NCBI RefSeq assembly: GCF_008064665.1
Contig: NZ_VRZA01000005.1
Location: 124,001 to 188,000 of the forward strand
Reading direction: 5' to 3'
Source of the DNA: Parahaliea maris
GTDB lineage: Bacteria; Pseudomonadota; Gammaproteobacteria; Pseudomonadales; Halieaceae
Length of the DNA: 64,000 nucleotides
Of this stretch, positions 47,319 through 55,735 are shown piece after piece. The stretch's first letter is position 1; each line of letters starts with the position of its first letter. The notes under the pieces were generated by a model. That model was not told the DNA's origin. It did not search any database and saw nothing but the letters and a program-made list of their open reading frames with translations. Made by a program: the position numbers and the translations under genes.

Positions 47319-49772
47319 TTAGAACCCGTAGCTGAAACGAACGCCATATTCACGGGGCGTGATCGGGTCGACCACCATCCCCTGGTTGACGAAGAAGTTC
47401 GGGTTCTCACCAAGGTCGGTGTAGCGGCGACCGGTAGCCCAACCTTCTTCATCGGCACAGTTGTTGCAGTACAGCTCGAACATCAGGCCGTCATCGCGCT
47501 CGATACCCAGCCGCAAATTCGCCAGCGTGTAGGCTTCGAGAGTGGTGAGGTTCAACTCGTCAGTGTAGGTTTCACCGCGGTACATCAGGTCGCCGCGCAC
47601 ATAGTAATCCCAGTCCTCGACCAGCTGATCTGTCCAGGTGGCGCTCATGGCGGCACTGTGCTCGGGCGAACGTGGCAGCGTCTTACCGTTGGCCAGATAG
47701 TTCGTGCCTGTCGGGAGACCGATAACAGAGTTGATCGAACTACCGAAGAACTCATCGAACTCGGATTTCACATAGCCGTAGGCACCGTGCACTACCAGAT
47801 TGGCGTTAACGCGCCAGTTGGCTTCCAGTTCAATACCTTCCTGTGTACTGGAACCGGCAACAGTGGCACCCAGGAAAGAAGGACCGTTATTGGGTGTGAC
47901 CGTCGGCACGTAGGCGTACACGACTGAGGACTTCATACCCTCCCATTCCTGATAGAAGCCGATTGCGGAGATCCACATGTTCCCGTCGAGCAACGACTGC
48001 TTCCAGCCCAGTTCGTAGGCCTTGAGTTCATCCTTGGGAATGAAGGTCTCGATACCATAGAGCTGCGCAATTTCAGCTTTTTCTTCCGGCGTCTTTCTGT
48101 CCAGAGAGTTGTTCTTGCTGCCGGGCAGCGTCGACTCGGCGTAGCTGACATACAGGTTTGCGCCTTCAAAGGGTGTCGCCGACAGAATGAATCGGGGCAA
48201 CCAGTCCTCGAACGTCTGCTCGACTTCCTCGCCGTCTATCGTGCCGTTAAACCAGCCGGAGGAGTCTTTCTTGGTGTCCTCCTGGTAGCGCAGTTCCGCG
48301 GTCGCGGTCAGCCAGGAGAACAGGTCGTATTCCACCGAACCAAAAACACCGAGGGTTTCGACGGTCGCGATTTCCAGGTTACTGGCCAGCCGGCCAACCG
48401 CCAGCGTGCCGAAGTAGCCATCAAACACGTTGTAGCCGCCGTCCATATCACCATACTGGTCCAGCGAAGCATAGTTAACGCCGCCCATCACACGCAGGGC
48501 CCCACCGTTGTCGTAATTAATCCGGCCTTCGGCAGTCCAGGATTCAAGGTCCAATCCAGTCGCGGTCAGCCAGGTCGGGGCTGCGTACGAGTCAGAGTCC
48601 TTGATAACAGTGGTCTCACGTTCGTTGTAACCGAACAGGCCGGACAACGTGATGGCATCGTTCAGGTCGTAATCGATAGCCAGCGACGTCACCAGCAGGT
48701 CCGTCCTGAGACCAACGCCGTCCACACCGGGACCGGGCAGTGAGCCTCCATCGGCCGCGATGGTATCCGCCAACAGTTCGCCGGAGTTGTAGAAGACACC
48801 GTCGCTACCCACAAAATTGTAGAAATTGGAGTTGGCGTCCACCTCGGTTTCCGGAAGATCACCCACGTACCAGGGTTTGGCAAAGGCGGTGTCCACCACG
48901 CCTTCGGTGGTCAATACCGAGATGGGCGTGCCGGCGGGAGTGTTGGAAGTCAGGCGAAACGGTACGTAGGTCGTTGAAGGTGCACCGTCGTCGTCTTCGC
49001 TGTAGGCGACGCGCGCCTTCACCTTGAGGTTGTCGCCGGGGGTGAAATTGAAGATCAACGAGGCGCCCTGGGTATTTTCCTCGCCCAGCTTGCCGCCATC
49101 AGAGGCCGTGAACGGGGCACCCGCGGTATTCGAATACACGGTGAAGCGCGCGGTCAGGTCTTCGACAAGGGTGCCTTCGACATAGGCGCTGAAGTCATTG
49201 CTGCCGAACGTGGGGCTGTAGCCCGCCGAAATCTTGCCGGAGAACTCCTCACCCGGATCGACCGTCGTGTAGTTGATGGCGCCACCGAATGTGCCGCGCC
49301 CAAAGTACACTGGCTGCGGGCCCCGAATGACTTCTACGCGGGCGATATCGGTGAAGGAAACCGAGCTGCCACCGGCCGCTACCGGAACGCCGTCGACGAA
49401 AAATCCACCCGTCTGGTTGGTCGGACCGGAGGCCTGCACTTCCATGCCGCGGAAGCGAATCCCGGGATTGAAGCGTCCGGGCTGGCCGTTACCCATGTTC
49501 TGGAAATCCAGGTTAGGGGTCATGGTTGCCAGCGACTCCAGTTCGGTCAACCCCGCCGCCTCGATCTGGTCGGCGCTAAAAGCCTGAACCGAAAGAGGAA
49601 CCTCGAGCACCGTCTCGGTCCGCTTCCGCGCCGTAATGATGACTTCCTCGAGCCCTACCTGAGCGTTATCGCTGTCCTCCTGCGCAGCAGCACCGCCGCT
49701 CTGGGCTGCCACAAAGACCAACCCACCCCCGGCTACGAGCAACTGGCGTAAGCTTCCTGAAAATAAGTTCAT
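47319..49772 (-). CDS. TonB-dependent outer-membrane receptor (2)
   Basis: An 817-residue receptor: signal peptide (about 1-30), EEVIITARKRTETVLEVPL, plug with FFVDGVPV and RVEVIRGPQPVYFGRGTFGG, and barrel ending YGVRFSYGF. A C-N-N-C cysteine pair (YCNNCADEEG) in a late extracellular loop is unusual for these receptors and could form a disulfide. It is first in a two-gene operon with the alpha/beta hydrolase. GAGAAGG precedes the ATG. Confidence 0.92.
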   Translation of the reverse strand: MNLFSGSLRQLLVAGGGLVFVAAQSGGAAAQEDSDNAQVGLEEVIITARKRTETVLEVPLSVQAFSADQIEAAGLTELESLATMTPNLDFQNMGNGQPGRFNPGIRFRGMEVQASGPTNQTGGFFVDGVPVAAGGSSVSFTDIARVEVIRGPQPVYFGRGTFGGAINYTTVDPGEEFSGKISAGYSPTFGSNDFSAYVEGTLVEDLTARFTVYSNTAGAPFTASDGGKLGEENTQGASLIFNFTPGDNLKVKARVAYSEDDDGAPSTTYVPFRLTSNTPAGTPISVLTTEGVVDTAFAKPWYVGDLPETEVDANSNFYNFVGSDGVFYNSGELLADTIAADGGSLPGPGVDGVGLRTDLLVTSLAIDYDLNDAITLSGLFGYNERETTVIKDSDSYAAPTWLTATGLDLESWTAEGRINYDNGGALRVMGGVNYASLDQYGDMDGGYNVFDGYFGTLAVGRLASNLEIATVETLGVFGSVEYDLFSWLTATAELRYQEDTKKDSSGWFNGTIDGEEVEQTFEDWLPRFILSATPFEGANLYVSYAESTLPGSKNNSLDRKTPEEKAEIAQLYGIETFIPKDELKAYELGWKQSLLDGNMWISAIGFYQEWEGMKSSVVYAYVPTVTPNNGPSFLGATVAGSSTQEGIELEANWRVNANLVVHGAYGYVKSEFDEFFGSSINSVIGLPTGTNYLANGKTLPRSPEHSAAMSATWTDQLVEDWDYYVRGDLMYRGETYTDELNLTTLEAYTLANLRLGIERDDGLMFELYCNNCADEEGWATGRRYTDLGENPNFFVNQGMVVDPITPREYGVRFSYGF

Positions 49773-49862
49773 ACTGCCTTCTCCACGTTTAAATAATGTC
49801 TCTCAAATTGATGAGATATAACACGGGCCGCAATCGTCATTGTCTTTGTTATCATCCTAGAT

Positions 49863-50075
49863 TTACTGCCCTTCCCGAGCTTCCAACTCGGAAATCTCCA
49901 GTCCATCGATATTCAGATTGGGAATGGATGAAGCCTTCCAGTCGGGATCGAAATCACCGAGACGCCGTGTCACCAGATCCATACCCAGGTCAACAGACGT
50001 CGCGCGGTAATCACCACCCGCCAGAAAAAAGAAGTTTTCAGAGTTGATCGGCGAGCCATGTGGTGCTCTAGTCAT
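49863..50075 (-). CDS. Unknown small protein, 70 aa
   Basis: I do not recognise it. The ATG at 50075 is immediately preceded by GGCGGAGG. The protein is polar and acidic at its end (DGLEISELEAREGQ) with an aromatic patch ENFFFLAGGDYRA. It lies 90 bases upstream of receptor 2 on the same strand and just after a 36-codon frame (50090-50200). It could be a small regulatory or precursor peptide, or the tail of a decayed gene. Readings open further upstream but lack a ribosome site. Confidence 0.4.
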   Translation of the reverse strand: MTRAPHGSPINSENFFFLAGGDYRATSVDLGMDLVTRRLGDFDPDWKASSIPNLNIDGLEISELEAREGQ

Positions 50076-50089
50076 CCTCCGCCCCGGCC

Positions 50090-50200
50090 CTAAGAGGTAA
50101 AGTCGACTGCGGCGATGTTGCACCCATCAGTTTCCCCGACAGAAGCGGGGACGGCTGTGGGACTGGTCGAACCAGACATTAGCGTTTGTAGATACTTCAT
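50090..50200 (-). CDS. Micro-ORF, 36 aa, strong ribosome site
   Basis: MKYLQTLMSGSTSPTAVPAS is the start; the peptide has one Cys and no hydrophobic segment. GGGAGGG lies seven bases before the ATG. It ends 14 bases before the 70-residue frame. Either a real leader-type peptide or a remnant of a frameshifted gene whose continuation is the next frame. Confidence 0.35.
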   Translation of the reverse strand: MKYLQTLMSGSTSPTAVPASVGETDGCNIAAVDFTS

Positions 50201-50295
50201 TGCGTTCCCTCCCTCGAGAGATTGCGCACATTTCCCTACCAGTAGCCATATTCTCTACAGCCCTGGTCCGATCGAACCTTATGAATAATCTAAAC

Positions 50296-50309
50296 ACATA
50301 TTATTATGT
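50296..50309. promoter_or_regulatory. ACATA-TTAT-TATGT palindrome upstream of the micro-ORFs
   Basis: An inverted repeat inside an AT-rich island (about 50280-50325) that continues GTCATTAATATTT. Read on the minus strand, TTAATGACATAATAATA matches 16 of 17 bases with the site before receptor 3. The rest of 50201-50493 shows no gene. Confidence 0.45.
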
Positions 50310-50493
50310 CATTAATATTTAACATCTGACCGACGAGCTGTCAACAATTCTGTTTCCAACACATTTCGCAGTAGCGACGGGATTCGGAATCAGCTGCTGG
50401 TCGCCCCTTCATGGATACTGCGGGCCGGCGACCGGGTTAGCGCCGGGGGCTCCCCCAGCGCCGAAAGTGCTCGAAATATAGCGCGACTCCCCG

Positions 50494-51438
50494 TCACTGC
50501 CCTGAGACGAGATAAGCCACCACAGCATCAGACCAGGCCTCTGGCTGCTGGTCGACGATATCCTGGGTACCGCCCTCCAATTCGACGAACGCAAAGTCGG
50601 GACGCATTTCCTGCGTGCGATGCGCAAGGTCGTAAAGCATGTCGCCGGTATTGGTCAGTATGAGAGTTGGCTGACGCACTTTCTTCAGTGAACTGGCGTG
50701 GTCATAGCGGTAGGCAGCGTGGTGCCCCCAGGTGTAGGGCCCCAGCCCCTGGAATTTCTCCACGACGATACGCGTGATGATCGCGGGGTCAGGGTTCTCA
50801 CCGCCCATCCTTACACGCACGGCAAAGCTCGACGTGAGATGCGACCCATCGAGCTTGGGCTTACCCTTTTCAAGCCCTTGCTCTTCGCGATCGATCATTT
50901 TCTGCCGCTCTGCTTCGCTGGCCGGGAAAGGTCCGTTAAGAATCAGTCGGCGCACCCGGGAGGGCGACTGCAGCGCTACTTCTGTCGCGATCAGAGAACC
51001 TGTGTGATGCCCAAGCACATCGGCTTGCTCAATTCCGAGATGATCGAGCACGGCAATAATGGAACTGGTCCAGTCCTGAATTTTTGGCACAAAGGGAGTG
51101 GGGTCGGAGAATCCAAACCCGGGTGTATCAATCGCAACAAATCGAACACCCCGTTCGACGAGCGGCCCAAAGGCCGATTCGAACTGCCTGGCGGACGCTG
51201 GAGACTGATGCAGCAGCACCAGGGGTACCTTGTTCTCTGCATCATCCACCAATCCGGCGGAATCGTGAAAATGCACAAGGCCGTGAGGCCCCCGGGCATA
51301 ACCTCTCCCCATGACGCCGTCGTAGACGCTATTGGCATCGCTGGCAGACGCGTTACCCGAAGCGATGGTGCCCCCGGCTGCCGCCAGCATTGCAGCACCA
51401 CTGACACCCTGCTTCAGGAATTGACGTCGATCATTCAT
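50494..51438 (-). CDS. Tat-exported alpha/beta-hydrolase-fold protein with altered catalytic residues
   Basis: A 314-residue protein. Tat signal DRRQFLKQGVSGAAMLAAAGG, then an alpha/beta-hydrolase core (LLHQSPAS, IDTPGFGFSD). The nucleophile elbow reads GHHTG (143-147), giving His145 where Ser, Asp or Cys is expected, and the C-terminal catalytic His is replaced by Gln292 (GGTQDIVDQQPEAW); the acid NTGD is kept. It may be a binding protein or use different chemistry. The ATG at 51438 follows GGAGAG; the frame is open upstream but inside amine oxidase 2. It is the last gene of the nitrilase/amine oxidase operon. Confidence 0.82.
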   Translation of the reverse strand: MNDRRQFLKQGVSGAAMLAAAGGTIASGNASASDANSVYDGVMGRGYARGPHGLVHFHDSAGLVDDAENKVPLVLLHQSPASARQFESAFGPLVERGVRFVAIDTPGFGFSDPTPFVPKIQDWTSSIIAVLDHLGIEQADVLGHHTGSLIATEVALQSPSRVRRLILNGPFPASEAERQKMIDREEQGLEKGKPKLDGSHLTSSFAVRVRMGGENPDPAIITRIVVEKFQGLGPYTWGHHAAYRYDHASSLKKVRQPTLILTNTGDMLYDLAHRTQEMRPDFAFVELEGGTQDIVDQQPEAWSDAVVAYLVSGQ

Positions 51439-51488
51439 CACTCTCTCCAGACGGCTAACATTGCTGCACAAAAATGGAACGACTACTT

Positions 51489-52952
51489 TTAACCTGCAGT
51501 CATGACCTCGATAGCAACCCGCTCGGCGGACTCCATCGCACCTTCCATGCCGCGGTTTGCCACAGCGGTGTGCTCGCCACAAAAATGCACGCGGCCATGT
51601 ACCGAAGCAATTTCCCTGGCAAACCGCTTGATCTGCCCTGGCGCAAACACCGCCCAATCGCCGGCCGAGTAAGGGTCCTGGTTCCAGGATTGATAGCCAA
51701 CACATTCGAGCGCACCACGCGCCTTGGGCCTGATGGACTCGATTTCGGCGATAACGCGCCTGATCGCCTCTTCCCTGGGAAGCCGGTCGAGGTAGGCCGC
51801 CCGATGCCCGCGCGGATTCACGACCAGCGCGGTCACATCCTCATTGGGGCCGGACCGGTGGGCAGCGACGGTGCCCAGCATTCCGTCGGTCCACATGGCG
51901 GGCGAGAGACCGTCTTCCTCCCAGAAGGGTCGATTGACCTTCAGGAAAATGACCGTGTTGATCATGTAGGGCAGTGTCGCAACGGCTATGGCATGGTTAC
52001 CAGTGAGCACCGGGTCGAAGCGGATCGTGCGGACAACGGAATAAGGCAGCGAGCAGATTACCCTGTCGGCCCGATAAACACTCCCGTCCTGACAACGAAC
52101 TTCTACACCGTCTTTGTTGGTGGCTACGGATACAACCTCTCTGCCGGTATCCACCGGCCGCTTGAGCTTCTCTGCCAATCTCATCGGCAGTTGCTGGTTG
52201 CCCCCCTCGATGGCGTAGACATGCGGTGCGATCTCCGCCTGGCCGGCAACCCACGCCTGGTTGAAACAATACTGAACCGCAGAAATATCGTGGGCAGATG
52301 TACCGAAATAGGGATTCAGTGAAAAGCCCAGGCGTATCACTTCTTCCGGTACATTGCGCTCACTGAGGAAATCGTGAATCGATACGTCGTAAACACTGTT
52401 GGCGTCCGAACGCCAATCGTCCGAGCCCACCAGGGGATTGCGTCCCTGCATGGCCACACCGGACATTTCCCAGGGCATCCGCTTGCGCAGGTCATCAGGC
52501 AGGGTATTGAGCGGCGAAGCAGCCCACTCTTCCGCGCTCATGAGACCGCCATTCACGACAAGCTCGAACTTCGTCCGCAGGCGCTTCTCGCTGTACTGAT
52601 AGATCTTCAGGCCCATGCGGGTTGCCGCATCCATCACCCTGCCGTAGCCGGCACCGAAACTCTGCCCCCCCACTTCCGGCAGGCCCGGGATATCAAAGCG
52701 GGTAAAGATCCGTCCGCCAATCCGCTCACGCGCCTCGATAACCTGCACATCGAGCCCCTGCTCCTGCAGCGTCACCGCACTCGAAAGGCCGGACAGGCCG
52801 GCACCGAGCACCAGCACATCCGCCTTGGCCGTTCGCGGTGGCTTGGCGGTACTCCCAGCCTGGGCAGCCCTGGCACCTTTTGCCCCGGCACCCATGGCCA
52901 GTGCCGTGACACCGGCGCCTACCAGTACTGATCGACGGGTAATTCGCGTCAT
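51489..52952 (-). CDS. Flavin amine oxidase (2), Tat-exported
   Basis: A 487-residue paralogue of amine oxidase 1. Tat signal ITRRSVLVGAGVTALAMG, FAD motif VLGAGLSGLSSAVTLQ (from about 48) with RERIGGRIFTR, and the C-terminal VHFCGEHTAVANRGMEGAMESAERVAIEV. As in copy 1 the C-terminal motif lacks the monoamine-oxidase aromatic cage. It follows DUF1838 C by 2 bases, with an exported nitrilase-type enzyme and a cytochrome c upstream in the same operon. C-N bond oxidation in the periplasm is expected; the substrate is unknown. Confidence 0.9.
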   Translation of the reverse strand: MTRITRRSVLVGAGVTALAMGAGAKGARAAQAGSTAKPPRTAKADVLVLGAGLSGLSSAVTLQEQGLDVQVIEARERIGGRIFTRFDIPGLPEVGGQSFGAGYGRVMDAATRMGLKIYQYSEKRLRTKFELVVNGGLMSAEEWAASPLNTLPDDLRKRMPWEMSGVAMQGRNPLVGSDDWRSDANSVYDVSIHDFLSERNVPEEVIRLGFSLNPYFGTSAHDISAVQYCFNQAWVAGQAEIAPHVYAIEGGNQQLPMRLAEKLKRPVDTGREVVSVATNKDGVEVRCQDGSVYRADRVICSLPYSVVRTIRFDPVLTGNHAIAVATLPYMINTVIFLKVNRPFWEEDGLSPAMWTDGMLGTVAAHRSGPNEDVTALVVNPRGHRAAYLDRLPREEAIRRVIAEIESIRPKARGALECVGYQSWNQDPYSAGDWAVFAPGQIKRFAREIASVHGRVHFCGEHTAVANRGMEGAMESAERVAIEVMTAG

Positions 52953-52954
52953 GC

Positions 52955-53824
52955 TCAGGCTCCTTGCAACAGGCTGACAGGATCTTTTGCCGCCTCGGGG
53001 AGGGCCTGTGCGAACAGCTTGCGCCAGGTTGCAGGCATCTCCTCAACACTGGCTACTTTCCTCCCGAAGCACCGGGACACATAACTCCCGGGCTGGTCAC
53101 CCATGTTCAGCCACTTGGGCCAGGTCAGAATGTCGGTGAAGTACTGCACACAGGGCGCACTCTTGACAGCAGGGTCGGCCACATCGGACAACTTTGCGAC
53201 GTAAGTCGACCAGTCGTTGACGCGAAAGGCCTTTTTATCGCTGTCCGGGTCAAGCGGCTCGGCATACACCAGCATGTCACCGCGGATGACCACATCATCA
53301 CCTTCGATCCAGCCCGGTCCCGCCGCGGTACTGCGCGTCATCTTCATACCCGGCATGTCGGGCGCGAAGGCCGCGCCACCCTCCGGGCCCATCACCGTTT
53401 TCCAGGGTTTGGGCGCCCGATAACTCACGGGGACAGTTTCACCGGTGTAAGGATTCTGGAACGATTCCAGTAATTCGGTAGAGCCGGGCGGTGTGTAGAA
53501 ATTCGCTCCAGCCATCGTGACTTCATAGTCACCCTCGCCCAGGTCCTTCGTCGTAAACCAGGTCCCGACATACATGTCCCAGAATGGCGTCGCCTCTGCG
53601 TCCACGACACCGAAACGGGTCCCGCGCAGCCACCAGAAATAGACCTTCTCGTCCATTGAATAGGCGGTTTTGCGGAACGCACTGGACAACGTGGCCGCGT
53701 CAGCCAGGTCGGGCACCTTGGTCACGCCACCTGCGCCCAATGCCATTTGCCCCGGCAGCACAGCACCTGCCGCCGTGGCACCCATCAATCCCAGAGCGGA
53801 TCGCCTGCTAAGTTTTTGCGTCAT
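52955..53824 (-). CDS. DUF1838 family protein (C), Tat-exported
   Basis: A 289-residue protein: Tat signal SRRSALGLMGATAAGAVLP, then DUF1838 features KVYFWWLRGTRFGVVD, LESFQNPYTGETVPVSY, and a C-terminal VSRCFGRKVASVEEMPATW. 'FQNPYTGE' is the best match to the family core among the four copies together with copy D. AGGAGG precedes the ATG. It sits between the nitrilase and amine oxidase 2. Confidence 0.88.
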   Translation of the reverse strand: MTQKLSRRSALGLMGATAAGAVLPGQMALGAGGVTKVPDLADAATLSSAFRKTAYSMDEKVYFWWLRGTRFGVVDAEATPFWDMYVGTWFTTKDLGEGDYEVTMAGANFYTPPGSTELLESFQNPYTGETVPVSYRAPKPWKTVMGPEGGAAFAPDMPGMKMTRSTAAGPGWIEGDDVVIRGDMLVYAEPLDPDSDKKAFRVNDWSTYVAKLSDVADPAVKSAPCVQYFTDILTWPKWLNMGDQPGSYVSRCFGRKVASVEEMPATWRKLFAQALPEAAKDPVSLLQGA

Positions 53825-53851
53825 GCCTGAACCTCCTGAATTGAATGTGAG

Positions 53852-55012
53852 TTACCAGTTCCGCAGCTTCTGGAAATGACGCGAAGCATCTGCCGCATCG
53901 CCGGGGATATAATCACTCTGGCCATTGGGCCCGAAGCGCGGCACATAGCCGCTGTACACCGGCATGATCATCTCCATGGGTACACTGGGTGGGATGGTGC
54001 GGGAAGCACGGAAGCTGGCCATGGGTATGGTCGCCGTAACAAATTCTTCATGCACCGACTTGGCCTGCGATGCGACACCTCGCGGGGAAAATATTGCGGT
54101 ATCACCCGAGCCCGAAAACTCTGCAAAGCCCTTGTGCTCAGGGGACACAGACTGGTTACACACCACACTCCAAAGATTGTTATGCCGGGATTTCAGCTCG
54201 GCCTCGTTCACGCTGTACCCGCCGGAAGAAGAACTCAGGCGAAGTTCCAGCCCTTTCATGGCCATGGCGCGGACAATGTCCGGCTGGGCCGGCGTTACCG
54301 AGCAGCAGATATTGCCGATATCAGTGCGGGCGATCGGCAGTACGGCATCCTCTCCGTACATTTCGCGGTACTGGTCCAGCACATCGTAAATCGAGGTAGT
54401 GAAAAGATCCCATCCGGGGCGAAAACCCCGATGATTGTTGGTCTTCCAGTGATTGGCCACCACGCTGCCGTCCGGACCGATCAATACGCCGGTCAGGAGC
54501 AGATGGCCCGGCCAGTCAGGGTCGCGTGCGTAGGTCCCGAAGGTGATATAACAACCGTACTCCTTGGCCTTTTTGCCAAGGGCTTCGGTTTCCGGGCCGG
54601 GAACTTCAATGGCGACACGCAACGCCTCTTCTCGCGGCCACGTGCCATAACCCATGATGGGCTGTTCGTGGAAACACACCAGGTCCTGGGGCCCTGCGAA
54701 GCCGTTAGCTGCATCGATCAATTCAATCATGTGATCGACGTTGGCTTTCATTTCACGCTCGGGTCGCCGCGTGTTCTGGACTCCCCGCATGATGGACTGC
54801 ACCGCAGTGACACGAATATTGTCCTTGCGCAGCGGCACTTTCTCGTAGTCACCGTCTGCCGCCACCAGCGTCGCGCCCTGCGCGGGCGCTGCCTGGGTCG
54901 CTGCAGCGCCCCCGCCCAACGCGACTGCAGCCGCACCCACCGCACCCGCGGCCAGAATACGCCGCCGCTCGATGTTGTCCGGCGTACCGGCCCCGCTGTC
55001 TTGCTCGCTCAT
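53852..55012 (-). CDS. Carbon-nitrogen hydrolase (nitrilase superfamily), Tat-exported
   Basis: A 386-residue protein. A Tat signal around ERRRILAAGAVGAAAVALGG, then the nitrilase fold from about residue 65 with the triad Glu116 (CFHEQPIMG), Lys190 (NHWKTNN) and Cys236 (GNICCSVTPAQP). It should hydrolyse an amide, carbamoyl group or nitrile. Members of this superfamily are nearly always cytoplasmic, so Tat export is notable and places amide cleavage in the periplasm alongside amine oxidase 2. It follows the cytochrome c gene by 63 bases. Confidence 0.9.
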   Translation of the reverse strand: MSEQDSGAGTPDNIERRRILAAGAVGAAAVALGGGAAATQAAPAQGATLVAADGDYEKVPLRKDNIRVTAVQSIMRGVQNTRRPEREMKANVDHMIELIDAANGFAGPQDLVCFHEQPIMGYGTWPREEALRVAIEVPGPETEALGKKAKEYGCYITFGTYARDPDWPGHLLLTGVLIGPDGSVVANHWKTNNHRGFRPGWDLFTTSIYDVLDQYREMYGEDAVLPIARTDIGNICCSVTPAQPDIVRAMAMKGLELRLSSSSGGYSVNEAELKSRHNNLWSVVCNQSVSPEHKGFAEFSGSGDTAIFSPRGVASQAKSVHEEFVTATIPMASFRASRTIPPSVPMEMIMPVYSGYVPRFGPNGQSDYIPGDAADASRHFQKLRNW

Positions 55013-55075
55013 GCCTCCCCCTGTAGGTACCAGCGCATCACTGGCAGTATTGGCGTGGATAAAATTGGCTATCGA

Positions 55076-55483
55076 TCAATTACATGCAGTGCTCTGCTCC
55101 AGAAAGGCGATAAGCGCTGCCCGGTTCTCCGCAGACGGAACGCCAGCAAAGGCCATGGTGGTACCGGGAACCATAGCCGCCGGGTTAACCAGCCACTGGT
55201 CCAGCGATTCGCGGTTCCAGGTGACCTTGCTGCTGCGCAGAGCTTCGGAATATGTGGCGTAGTCCGCGGCGCCAGCAGCGGAACGGCCAAAGAGACAATG
55301 CAGGTTGGGACCGACCTTTGTGGTCGTAGAAGGTTGGGTGTCGTGACAGGCTCGACACTGGAGAAAGAGCATCTGGCCACGCTTGACCATTGCGCTATCA
55401 GCTGCCTGCAGGTATGGGGCAACAAGGCTCACGCAACACAGCGTCGACGCCAGGAGAGTACTACGTAACTGCATTCCGCCCAT
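55076..55483 (-). CDS. Class I c-type cytochrome (2), partner of amine oxidase 2
   Basis: A 135-residue periplasmic cytochrome: signal peptide (about 1-27, LQA), CRACH heme motif (43-47), GPNLHCLFGRSAAG and axial Met110 (TTMAFAGVP). It has the same layout as cytochrome 1 at 34470. An extra Cys63 and terminal Cys134 are unusual. It is the first gene of the five-gene operon cytochrome c, nitrilase, DUF1838, amine oxidase, hydrolase-like. The start may be the ATG at 55474 instead. Confidence 0.92.
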   Translation of the reverse strand: MGGMQLRSTLLASTLCCVSLVAPYLQAADSAMVKRGQMLFLQCRACHDTQPSTTTKVGPNLHCLFGRSAAGAADYATYSEALRSSKVTWNRESLDQWLVNPAAMVPGTTMAFAGVPSAENRAALIAFLEQSTACN

Positions 55484-55564
55484 CCCTTCAAATTAGCGAA
55501 CCTAAAATGAATTCCGGATTCTGCTGCAGACACCGCGCAAGGCATTGACGCGAGGTAATAACCT

Positions 55565-55577
55565 TACCGTTACGGTA
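55565..55577. promoter_or_regulatory. TACCGT-T-ACGGTA palindrome upstream of cytochrome 2
   Basis: A perfect palindrome with 6-base arms, 82 bases before the cytochrome start, in the 252-base spacer 55484-55735. A regulator site is plausible; no factor can be named. Confidence 0.45.
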
Positions 55578-55642
55578 TTAGTCTGTGCTCCAGAGTATCC
55601 GCCGACTTCAATTGAATATATTAGGATCGATATGACATGTAA

Positions 55643-55658
55643 AGCTATTAATATAGCT
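55643..55658. promoter_or_regulatory. AGCTAT-TAAT-ATAGCT palindrome, AT-rich
   Basis: An inverted repeat in the same spacer, next to TATGACATGT (55631-55640), which resembles the core of the other AT-rich sites in this region. Confidence 0.4.
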
Positions 55659-55735
55659 ATATATCATTTGAAGCAAGGAAAGGAGGGAGAGAAGGGGCGA
55701 GCGAATACGCTCGCCGGCATGATCGGAACGGGGGG

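Noticed and set aside
53876-55468. A 530-codon open frame on the plus strand
   Set aside because: It is antisense to the nitrilase and cytochrome c genes, whose catalytic motifs are intact; its translation resembles no protein family.
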